The notes under the pieces were generated by a model that worked only from the letters and a program-made list of their open reading frames with translations, made no database searches and had not been told where the DNA came from. DNA of 64,000 nucleotides. Origin: Pisaster brevispinus. Lineage: Eukaryota; Echinodermata; Asteroidea; Forcipulatida; Asteriidae. The position numbers were made by a program, and so were the translations under genes. The DNA lies in the NCBI GenBank assembly GCA_023634235.1, contig JAMKCF010000003.1, forward strand, positions 8,382,742-8,446,741, in the 5' to 3' direction. Positions 1 through 10,943 of the stretch are shown here, piece after piece; the first letter of the stretch is position 1; each line of letters begins with the position of its first letter.

Positions 1-1327
1 ACTATTTTCATTAAGCAAGTAAATTTCACAAGCCAAAAATATTTTCAAGGCAAGTTTTCCATCATGACCATCTGCAGAACATTACCACTCTAGCCAATGT
101 TGTGCCAAGTCTCTTAAAAAACCCCACTCCTTTCTATAGCTGGCACACCGAAGGCGGAGCAAATACAAATGTAGGCTACTGATCGAAAACCCACACGGTA
201 TAATTTCACAGTGATTACCATTTTACAAATCATTGAGTCAAGGAAAGGTCCCCATTCCCCAATGCTCTAGTTATACTTACCTCACTGATCTGTAGGGCCT
301 ACTGATGATGCCACGGTTCGTTTTAGCATTGCTTACGGGTAGGCCTACTGCATTTCCGACAGAGACGCAATGGTTTAACAATCTTCAAAGAGCAAGTTCG
401 GCTCGGGCGCTAAACGTTTAGTCAATTTTGCAATTAAATTACGCATGCGAGGTCTGTGGTTCACTCGAACGCGTTTAGTAGATTGATTCATCAAATAATT
501 ATGGATTTTTTTTAGACTGAGTGTATAAGTTGACCAGGAGAGCGTACGATTTTTTGCGGGAATCTGGACTTCCGGCTCCTCGAATAGCAGTAGCTACACA
601 GCGTGTATTGTGACAATTGTTTTTAAAAAGAACTTGTATTGTGCTGTTGGGATAAATTTCATCCACTGAATTTATTGGTTTGAATAAAAGAAAGAAGCTT
701 GATTTAGAAATTTGGAAATGGTAAACAAAACAATTTCGCAATGCTAATGCATGTATACAAATTCAAATTTACGACAGAAATTTTGCCAGCCCCTAAAACA
801 CCCTAGGTACTCAACGATGGCACTTGACCCCCCTTTTAGATATGTGGAATTGTCCAATCCAAGGACTTTGACTTCCCCATCGGCACTTTGGACGATCAGT
901 CATTAGTGCAATAGTGGCATGAGCCCCTGGACTTGGCTTTTACATAGTTCTTAAAAAGCTAAGGTTTAGACTAGACTTAGAAGTGTCTGTCCCCCAAAAT
1001 GCCTTTGGACAACGTCATGGACAACTTTTGGTAAAATAGCACAAACGTACATGTACGCGTTGGAGTCTTAGCGAAGACTATTAATGGTGAGGGCCGTTGG
1101 CCCCCAGAGATTCTGTACCCCCCCCCCCCCCAATGGAAAATTAACATGTGCTGGAGGAGGTTGATTTATAGTACGGCGCTGCAAAAGATACTTTGTACAT
1201 GTACACAGTTCGCTGTATGGAGGGGGGGGGGGCACATAATCTCCTGCCACACCTGCGCGGTCGTCGATATTATCGTGCACGGACTCAGCTCGCAAGTGAT
1301 TATCAACGTCAATAGCTATAAACGAAG
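1..1327. other. 5' flank of PIPOX, no gene recognised
   Basis: No open frame here resembles a known protein and none has convincing splice context. Seen: a CpG-containing patch around 380-480, a C run near 1120 and a G run near 1223. The interval probably includes the PIPOX promoter, but no clear TATA box or initiator was identified. Confidence 0.5.
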
Positions 1328-4300
1328 ATGGAATATGACTGTATCATTGTGGGTGCTGGTGTTTTAGGTTTAAGTTCCGCTTACCAACTTGTGAAAGATG
1401 GTTACAAAGTCCTCCTTTTGGACCAGGTAAGTCCCTTCTTATATTTCGCGGTTCTATGCTTGCCTCTTTGTTTTGGGAATCCCTTGTTTTATGTAAGGCA
1501 AACATTCAAGCAACAATATAGATACTTACTTTGCATGCTACAGCTTATACTAGTGCATGCGATGATACTGAAAGTACAAAACAACAATAAGAACCTTAAC
1601 AAGAGTCTGAGATCGTAGAGTTCTATCAATAGAACTATAGGGGTGTATACAACTATTAAGAAATGGCCCGACAAGAAGCGTTTTTGGCCATTGGGGAAAT
1701 ATAATATGACAATCGTATACTGTAATACTATAGCAAAGGTCACGCACCAGTTCACACATGGTGGGCCACTCATTCTTATGCATGCGGAGTTATGGGAACT
1801 TTGTATACCCATACGTTGTACGGTTATAAAATAATGTGAATACAATAACCTTGGGCTGTTTGAGCTCAGTGTACACGTATGCTTAAAAGTGTCGAGAGAA
1901 GAGACGGATGTTACATCACATGTCCGACTGCCTCTTCCTAAGCATAGTTTAAAACGCAATGAATTACTCAAAATATTATTGACTGTAGAAACTTATTTGG
2001 TACTTGTGAGCACTTGAGAGCTGTTTAGAAACGACCCCTTTGTACAAAGTATTATGGGTTTAGAAAGAGGTAATTTTTCACTCCGAAAAAAAAAAAAAAT
2101 GAATCTGAGAAAGTCTTCAAGATGAAGCCTTTCTCATACATCTGAAAGCACACAGTTATATGCAACAAGGGTATTTTCTTTCATTCATTATTTTCTTACA
2201 ACTTCGATGACCAATATTGAGCCCAAATTTCCACAGGTTTCTGATTTTATACATTATTGGGATACACCAAGTGAGGATAATACTAGTCTTTGACAATTAC
2301 CAAAAGTATACCCTGCCTATAAAACACGCACAAATAGTTAGTGGCCTGACGTTTCTACCCTGGCAGAGTCTTTCTCTAGTGCTAAATGATAGAGCCTTCG
2401 AGAAAGACTCTGCTATGGTCGAAACGTTTTTGCATTTAAACCGTTTGGTTGGCAAAAGCGTTTTCGATAATAATTAATATCCCCCCTTCTGGTTATCCCT
2501 AATTTGTTTTCTTTTGCATTTGCAAATAATGCATGCACCTATGTTTTGGAATCCTGCAGTGTACGGCGACTAATGATTAACAAAGTGTCCCCACTTGAAC
2601 TATTGTTCTATGCAGTTCCCGTTACCTCACAGCCGAGGTAGTTCACATGGAGCTGTGCGTATCCTACGCTACCCCTATACAGACTACCGGCACCAGACTA
2701 CAATGCCAGAACAACACCAAATGTGGTCTCAACTGGAGAAGGAAGCCTCCACTATTTTCACCCAGTAGGTTTTTGAAATAAACTGTTTATTTACCTATAC
2801 GGCAACTCTATGGGACGGTGTAATGAAACAATGGAAAAGAATGAATTAAATTATATGCACAAGTGCAGTCTGTTGTGATATGAATACATTATTAAAAGTG
2901 TCTTTTCAATGCACACTGTCGACATCATTAAACTTCTTTTTTTTCATTTGCATTGTTTGTTCAGCAAAACACCCAGTGCCATAATTTCTCCGTCTAGGAA
3001 CAAAGTTTTCGTGGATAAAATAAACATCGCCAGGAAATCGGGCATTGCTTGCTCAGAGTTAGAGGAGTCTCAATTTGCAGAAAGAAATCCAATGCTGCAC
3101 TTCCCCGGATGTTCCGTTTTTACATACAATGTCCTTATCATTGACGCACACAAAGCTGTACAATGCTTACAGGTAGTGTAAACTAACATTATTATTTACA
3201 TTGTTCGACATTAATCTTACGATAAGCTGTCTGCGATGATAATGTTTACTAAAGGCTGCTCATGCAAAACATAGCCTCCTTGCTCATTGACTCCTCTTTT
3301 GTTCTTTCCTAGTATACCAAGCATGCGCGCAGGGCAGTCACATTTTGGTTAGCCAATCGGCGTTGTTTTTCAGTGTTTTCCTTCCAGGGGTTAGTGACAG
3401 GTATCAATACGGCACTGCGCATGGTAGCGAGGCTCTTTGCGAACATTCTGACTCCCAAAATGACTGAGGATTGGCGTGGTGTAACTGTGCGTGTGGAATG
3501 TACGGAAGTGAATAGGACAAACCGAAAAAAAAATCGGGCTCCACTATTCCGCCCGGGCGGATTACTTTTCCGCCCGGGCGGACTACCATAGTTCAATGCA
3601 CGTACATGCTCCGCAGCTGGCCTCGTATTACGCCAGGCGGCCTCGTAATCCGCCCGGGCGGAATAGTAATCCGCCCGGGCGGAAATGTAATCCGCCCGGG
3701 CGGAATAGTGGAGCCCGATTTTTTTGTCGGTATGTCCTAAATACACTTCCTTAGGAATGTGTCCTTCATGATGTAACAATTAAACCAAGCAAGCAACGCG
3801 CACAAAAAAAATGCTTGCTTCCAAGTGCTTTTGCAGGCTGGAAGGTTTCTCTGCATACTGTGCTTCGCTTGCTTGTTTTGCATACCCACTATGAGTCACG
3901 TGACTCCAGTCGCCCATGGGAATTGTCCTACCGCTTAAATTTCGTCAATGTGCGGCCGCTTCACTCTGCCATGTCTATACAATTCTTGGGACGTCATCAG
4001 TTGTTACGCTACACTGACGTCTTGGGTACAGATAGCCACGTTTTAGGGAAATACGATTTTCTACATTCTTTCATTGTTTTAAGGTGACCATGACTCAGAC
4101 GCAATTTTGACCGTGCTTCCTGGCGAGTTCATAAAATTTAATATTGAATATGTTTTTAGCTCACATTATTTTCAAAAAAGAATATCGGCCATCTTCCGAA
4201 AACATCGCTACTCCAGTATGTAATGGAGAATACGATCTCTCATATACTTTGCACATTGTATTTTCTCACTCCAGTCCGTTGCCACATCATTCGTCCCAAA

Positions 4301-7300
4301 TGGGTATATACATTGAATGGTTCTTGCACTGCCTAGTTTATCATTCCATATTCAATGTATTCCGTTTTAAAAACAACTTTGTTCTGTCTTCCAGAATGAA
4401 TTTGTCAAGCACGGGGGCGCCCTCCTTGACGATGAGAAAGTTTTAAAGATTGAACCGGGTCCGCTTGTAACTATCCACACAAACAGAGGTCATCGTTTCC
4501 GGGCAAAGGGCATCATCCTTACTCCCGGACCTTGGGCTTCTAATCTACTTCAACCGTTAGGTATTGATCTGCCACTAAAGGTAACCGTAGCATTGCTGTG
4601 ATGATTGTTGTATGCATTCCCCTTTGCTTTAATGGGCGCACCACACTAAATAGGCTCCCCATACCAACAAAATGCTAAATATTACAAACCAAAAATACCC
4701 CCAAAATATAAAAAACAGCGTCTTGAAATCAAATCAAGTACATTTGCTGATACTTGAAAACTTTTGTTTCCTTTCCATTTTTGAGGATGTTGAATTTTTG
4801 AGCTTTGCTCGTTCAAAATGAAAACACCTTTGGAACGTGTAAACTGGCCAGACTCTAACTTGGAAAAAGGGCGCTATACGCTTGTCAACAAAATAGAGCA
4901 ACTTTAAGAGGGTTAGTGTACCCTAAAACGTCCAATTGTAAGTCAATAACCCGAGGGGCACAATATTGGACATTATAAGCATTCCATAACACCCATGACC
5001 TCGAAATCTTCGACTCACAGAAAAAAATTGTTGGCTTTCATTTTATTCGTGAGGCTTGGCGCATGATGCTCTTACTATAGTGTAACCCTCTACCCAATAA
5101 ATCGCGCCACCAAGAGTTTGCTCTTAAGAAGTCACTTTTGCACCACGGAAAAAAACGCCATCGTTTGCAATGTGCACACATGGGTCCACCTTTGACAAAC
5201 AAAAAGGCATTATTTTATTTCCAATATGGCGTTTACCTTTGAAAAATGAACCTTAAATTGTTGGAAAGGTTCTTCAGTGGCACTTTTGTTGAAAACCATG
5301 GTAACAAAAACAAACGTAAATTTATTTTTGCCCAAATTTATTGTTGAACCATCGAAGCACCATAATCAATCAAACTGTTAGAAGTTTAATGGTTTTGTTA
5401 TTTTTCACAGGTGTGGCGAGTGAATGTGTGTTATTTCAAAGAAAAGGAGCCTGGTTTATACAGTAACGTTCCAGTTAGTATGGTCCATGCCGACGATGGC
5501 TGCGAAAATATATTTCTGGTTTTTCCAAGCAGGGAGTTTCCCGGACTCGTAAAAGTAAGTCTTTAGAAAGCCATTCAATATAGGGGCAGCAAATTGGCCG
5601 GAAAATGTCATTGTTCTCAGAATATGCAATGCTGAGAAACCCGTACGTAATATCACTATCCGGTATACAAGTTTCTAACGAATGGAATGTTTATTAATAA
5701 ATGTCGGGTTCCCTGTACGGTGATCAGAATTTTTATTTACTTTTATTTTTATTTATTTATTTTTTTTTTTCAAATCGAAGGGGAGGGGGTCCTGATCACC
5801 CCCTCTAATAATCCGGCTTCATTTTGCTCAAATGAATTCCTTTTCCTCGCATACATTGCCATCGCTCATGTCAAACAATGAAAAACTGCGCGTGGTATGT
5901 GTCACGCACAACTCTCGGCTATTGATAGGTCTTTTTTTGACCATTAGAGAGGGTGCTGTTTGAGCTTGTGATGCCATACTGGTATCTATAATCTGCAGGT
6001 CAACTATCACTACCTTTGGGACGAAGTCGACCCCGACGAAAGAGACAAGAATGCCCAAAAAGAACAACGAGACATTGAAGTCATTAACGAGTTTGTTAAG
6101 AAACACCTACCAGGCTTGGAACCCCAGCCGTCTGTCCTCGAACCGTGCCTGTATACGGTAAGCAATGTCTTGCATTTTGATCGGTGATTTTTGTAAGCTG
6201 ACGTACCTGTTTTTGCGTCGAAGCCACTGGATGACGTGTTGCCACTCGGGCAAATCTCACATTAAAGTCTTCTTTGCACGTACAAGAGGAAATTAAACAT
6301 CAACATTCAGTACTGGCACAATACTCACATCGTAACGCTTAACTGTATTTGAACCGGCCAGAATAACTACTTATTGACAAAATGACCGTATTACATGCGT
6401 AATGGATCACTTAAAACGATTTTTTTTCAAGAGGTAGACCTTACCGTCTTTCAACGGGATAAAAACTACGGAGCCCCAGGAGTACCAAGTGCGAATTATC
6501 AAGAAAATAACTAATTTAACTTAAGTGTGATAATTTGTCTCACTAATACACTCTGAATTTATGAAGTCGATGAAAGGGTGTGCATAACGTTGGTAAGAAT
6601 CCCGAGTTGTTTACAAATTTGTGCATAGCTTACATGGTATAAGATGGTCATGGTTGAAAACTTCCCTTGAAATAGTTTTGTCTGAATGAAATACTATAGT
6701 TTTTGAAACATTTTTGAGTCCAGCTATTGTTTTAATCTCGTGAGAACAAAACTCAATGTTTTAAAGCAGTGAAAACACGTGAGTTTTTTCACTATTTTCT
6801 CGTGACTCGTGATTTTCTCATCATACTTAACTTGTATGATTTCAGTGTACGCCAAAGGAAGAACTCATTGTGGGTAGTCATCCATTGCACCCAAACATCG
6901 CAATAGGTTGCTCTATGTCTGGTAAGTATTTAAGATCTCACTACGAATTTTTCATATTTTTTATCAGAAGAGAGCTCCATAGGTACCATCATGAAATACA
7001 ACTTTGTTTGGAAGGCTCTACAGTCACGATGTTTTATAATTCAATTTTGCAAACCATGGAAAGCTAAATATTGTTGCTGTTTGTTGTGCAATTTGTAGCT
7101 TCAACTATCATCCCAGTTCTCTACATTCAATCCCCATTTTACCCTTATCTGTTACTGCCTCACCCTTCTGAGCCATAATTATTGAAACTAGAAAAATATG
7201 TGATTTTATTTCAACTATTTTTATACCTAGAAGTCAAACTGATAATACGTATTTTATATTTTATTGTAAAAGGTATGTCCGTACTTTACTACCTAGCAGA

Positions 7301-7706
7301 ATATACATAATAATAACAGTTAAACATGTATTTTGCACACTGTAAACAAATATGTTGGAAAATATTGCAACATACGGTACTATCAAGTATAATTGTCAGT
7401 GACTGTACCGTTTGTTAAGGAGTTTTCCTTCTCGAAAGTGTCTGAACACTTTGTCTGTCTCTACACCTCTTAGAATTCATACTTGTGTTTTTTTAAATTT
7501 TGAAATTTAACAAGCGACGTTAGACCTTGAGCTTCGTTCTTTCATTGGTATTGGTATGCTTTCCCCCTGCTACAGGTAAAGGATTCAAAATGGCGCCTTT
7601 AGTGGGCAGAGTTTTAGGTGAGATGGCAACCGGAAGACAGCCAAGCTTTGATACCTCTCTTATTGGCATAGAACGGTATCTCCCAAGCAAAAAAGCCAAG
7701 CTTTAA
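1328..7706 (+). CDS. PIPOX: Peroxisomal sarcosine/L-pipecolate oxidase (PIPOX-like), complete, 8 exons
   Basis: Exons read at GT-AG borders with matching phases: 1328-1426, 2616-2764, 2965-3172, 4395-4580, 5411-5554, 5999-6157, 6846-6921, 7576-7706 (stop TAA), giving 383 aa; from memory the human protein is about 390. Residues 9-14 GAGVLG are the N-terminal FAD (Rossmann) motif. Residues 38-45 HSRGSSHG match the family's flavin-proximal motif. Cys312 in CLYT corresponds to the cysteine that binds FAD covalently in monomeric sarcosine oxidases. The C-terminus AKL is a type 1 peroxisomal targeting signal. Known of the family: oxidation of sarcosine or L-pipecolate with release of hydrogen peroxide. 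The start ATG has A at -3 and G at +4. Exon 3 is the least conserved part. The choice between sarcosine and pipecolate as substrate cannot be made from sequence. Confidence 0.93.
2336..2440. repeat. Foldback (MITE-like) element in PIPOX intron 1
   Basis: Inverted arms at 2349-2376 and 2400-2427 match over 28 bp with two mismatches and surround a 23-nt loop. The arm core is GGCAGAGTCTTTCTC. Short size, high arm identity and intronic location fit a non-autonomous hairpin element. Confidence 0.7.
3513..3737. repeat. G+C-rich foldback element with five TCCGCCCGGGCGGA palindromes
   Basis: Lies in PIPOX intron 3. Arms 3532-3561 and 3691-3720 are perfect 30-bp inverted repeats, and pairing continues outward imperfectly (TAGGACA on the left, TGTCCTA on the right, separated by A/T runs). 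The self-complementary 14-mer TCCGCCCGGGCGGA occurs at 3548, 3569, 3649, 3670 and 3691. The G+C content contrasts sharply with the surrounding AT-rich intron. Probably a non-autonomous transposon; able to form a strong hairpin. Confidence 0.8.
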
Positions 7707-7839
7707 CACTTATGTGGAAGGGAATTTCTGTCACGTCACATCATGTGCAATATTTACCAGTGTTCCCCAGTTGAGCTTCTTTTTAAAGTAGTACTGAATT
7801 CCATGTTAGCACGGCAGGTTGATGGATTGTAGCTTAGAT

Positions 7840-7937
7840 GATAAGCATGTCATAAAAAAGATACTTATTCAGGGCTATCGCAGATCTGTCCATTACAAAA
7901 AAGAATATAGTTAGAATAACAAGCAATTTTCAAAACC
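7840..7937 (+). repeat. Half copy of a MITE family in the PIPOX 3' UTR
   Basis: The stretch ending in AGAATAACAAGCAATTTT, containing AGGGCTATCGCAGATCTGTCC, resembles the left half of the full foldback at 48661-48905. It lies between the PIPOX stop codon and its likely poly(A) signal, so it would be transcribed. Confidence 0.5.
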
Positions 7938-8162
7938 TTTAAAATCGCGCGGGGGGGGGGTGTGAGGCGGGCTTATATTTTTACAAACTAATTGGTAACA
8001 AGAATTAGAGATTAGGAAAAGGTATGTCCAGGAGAATTAGTAACAAATTTACAGAATAACACTTCTCCGTGAATTTATACAGAATAGGCCTAGTTAGTTT
8101 TTCAGCGGGTTAAATAATCGTATCTGTTTACTTTATTTGGGATATCGTGTATGTGGTTTTCT

Positions 8163-8168
8163 AATAAA
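8163..8168 (+). terminator. Candidate polyadenylation signal of PIPOX
   Basis: AATAAA about 460 bases after the PIPOX stop codon, the first canonical hexamer on this strand that I noticed downstream of the gene. Confidence 0.5.
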
Positions 8169-8189
8169 AGCCGATATTAAATTTAGTGT

Positions 8190-10943
8190 TTAAAGGAAGC
8201 AAATGTTGACTTTACTTTTAGAAGAGCAAATTTTGACTTAGTTCATAAGTGAGGGGTATACCCATAGTCGTACTTGAAGATAAATTCAGAGATTGATACT
8301 TGGACTCCAGACGGCAGAAGCAAAGTAAAAACCTTCAGTAGTTTGGATGGCAGTAACGTTTTGAACTTGAAACTGACTGGGTAAGTTTTAAATTGGGTTG
8401 AACAAAGAAAAAGCTACTAGGCCTAGCACACAAACAGCGCAACACGGTCACTTGTGACGGGCAAACAGGCAAAAGGTCAACACGAGGCTGCCCTCTTGCA
8501 ACATTACAAAAAAAACCTATATAACTGATAATAGCCCTAAAATTACAAACATTTCTCAAATAAAAAAAAAGTTTTAAATACAAAACGGTACTCACATAGA
8601 GCTCTAGTACTCTATCCCTCCCAAACAAAATATAGCATTCGGAGTTAATGCTCCCTACAAAAATAAAGAGAAATACCTGTACAGAAAAAAATATTATATC
8701 TTGCTCACTACTATTGCGTTCAATTTCGTTTTGAGCACACATCCACTACCTGAACCTTCCCACATTTTTGTAGTTCCTGTGATTACTCTTAGCAGCTCTT
8801 TGCAATTATACATACGTCTCGTAATGTCCCACCAGCCCCAGCAGTTCTTCACAAACAACACAAACATGCCTGCAACTGAATGGACACGCAAAGGCGTGTC
8901 GGTCCACTCTCATTATTACGCTTGGACAAAATAACCAACCTACAGAGTCATTACCGTAAAGGTGGCGCACTTTATGTGAGCCTACTAACAGCACCACACC
9001 CAACTTTCTCAAGACTAGGGGCAAATTTCAAGGAGCTGCTTAACGGCCGATTTTGAGCTTACTGTGCAATTTCCATTTCCTAGCACTGCTAACCGTGAGC
9101 ACACGAACAGGCATGCTAACCTTCCGGTGCTTACTGTATGAAAATGAATGACGTAACAATGACGCGCAATGGCTGCCTAATTTTCTTGCTAACCTGAGAA
9201 ATACGCTTACGCTTAAGCAAATTTTTCTGCTATAATTAGCACGAAAATTTGCCTACCGTTAAACAGCGCTATGAAATTGGGCATTGGCTCTGCTTACCGC
9301 CGAATTCTGCGCTTGCGATCATCATTCTTCGCTTACTTTGCAAGCGCCGAATTTCTGTGCTAGCTTTGTAAGTAAAGAATGCCTATAGTAAGTGGAGTAC
9401 GCACGCGCACAAGCAAATTCTCTGCTTACCCGTGAAATACACTTGACGTAAGCAAAGAAATCCCTGCTTCCGTAAGCGCCGATTCTTTGCTTACCGCCAA
9501 ATTCTGCGCTTACGATTACCATTCTCCGCTTATACTGTGCGAGCGCCGAATTTGTGCACTAGCTGTGTTTGTAAGCGAAGAATGCCTTACGTGGAGTACG
9601 CAAGCAAAAATGTCCTGCTAACCCGTGAAACACGCTTGAAGTAAGCACGGAATTCCCTGCTCCCGTAAGCGCATATTCTTAGCTTACGGTAAGCAGAGCC
9701 ATGAATTGGACCCTGGTGTATGAATCAGCCCCACCAAAGCCACTCAAAATGCCGAACAATGGAAACGAACACTAACCCCCTTGGTAGCCTTTTTGAGCAA
9801 CGTCCATGCGCTGATGATTATCACAAACTTCATTTTGTGTGTGTCGTGACTCGGGTTGTATGTTGAAGGAAAAAAAACCCACCCCAATTTGACACTTATC
9901 AATTTCCCCCCGAGTAGTAATGCAGTTCAAATTGAATTTGTAATGGATTCTTTCAAGAATAGCTTTTAGATAATAACTGCTGCCTGGATAGTGGAAATTA
10001 TTATTTAGTATTATGATTTCCCATTAATGAAGCATCATGCCTACATTAACATTAAAGGACATTTTGCAACCGTTCGATTGTGTTAATTCTATACATGTAA
10101 TAAACAAAGATGAAGAACGTTCCATTTTGAGATATCGCCGAAAAACAGGAGCGGTTTATGTCCACGCAAGAAGAATAATCCGTAATTGGAGTACACAGTC
10201 TGAGAAACGTATCTGACAGTAACGTTCTCAGATTCAAACTTTTTTTGGGAAAACTGTTTCCATAACCACATTATTTTGAAGTCAAGTGATTCTCAAAATG
10301 CTTTATACTGTCGAAAGCTGCTGTACTTACAACCAAGTAAGTTTTTATTGCCATAATTTTAAGAGTGATTACAAAAATAAAAATGTAGGGGGGCCTATAC
10401 CTAGTTCTCACGGTGTATAAATGTGGCAAATTGTTTTTTTCTGACAAAACGGGAAAAGACTGTTACAACTATTTTTAAAAGTACACCAACAAATGACTCC
10501 ACAAAACGGCAGACCGTTTGTTCCGCTGGTTTTATTTCAAGAAGCAAATTTATGTTTTTTGTTAATCACTAGGCCTAGGCCTTCTTACTAGTTACAACAC
10601 ATTGTAGATATTTTGTGAAACAGCAAAATGTTGAGAGTGAAGGAATGATCAGTGGTATGGTCAGAAAGATCGACATTTTATGATCGGTAAAGTTAGTATT
10701 TCATTTTCATGTTTCGCCTTAAATAGTTGAACTATTAATATATAACGGTTTTACACTAGAGCATATGCCCACTAAAGTCTCTTGTATAGGCCCCTCCCTT
10801 GCGAAACCCCACCCCTTTACAATACCCGCCGTTCTGTTGCACAATCAACACGTCCTCGTTCCCATGAAAGCGTACGATCCCATGAACCGCCTACAAGGGG
10901 TTCGATTAATGAGTACGCAATCGAGGATTTCCCGTGTTACAAA
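8190..10943. other. Spacer between PIPOX and ACADS
   Basis: No gene recognised. Open frames here, the longest 135 codons on the minus strand at 8335-8742, have no recognisable domain and unusual composition. The main structure is the composite foldback at 9018-9713. The ACADS promoter should lie in the last few hundred bases; no TATA box was evident. Confidence 0.5.
9018..9713. repeat. Composite foldback element with a 197-bp internal tandem duplication
   Basis: The ends are inverted and related: the left starts GGGGCAAATTTCAAGGAGC and the right ends GCCATGAATTGGACCC. A further internal end near 9260-9282 (CGCTATGAAATTGGGCA) suggests two nested or abutting elements. The segments 9292-9488 and 9489-9685 are direct copies offset by 197 bp (GCTTACCGCC...ATTCTGCGCTT). 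The ends match the family of the element at 39123-39315. Confidence 0.65.

Noticed and set aside
8335..8742. 135-codon frame on the minus strand in the PIPOX-ACADS spacer
   Set aside because: No domain, no homology recognised, Phe/Tyr-rich from poly-A/T runs, and no supporting splice or promoter context.
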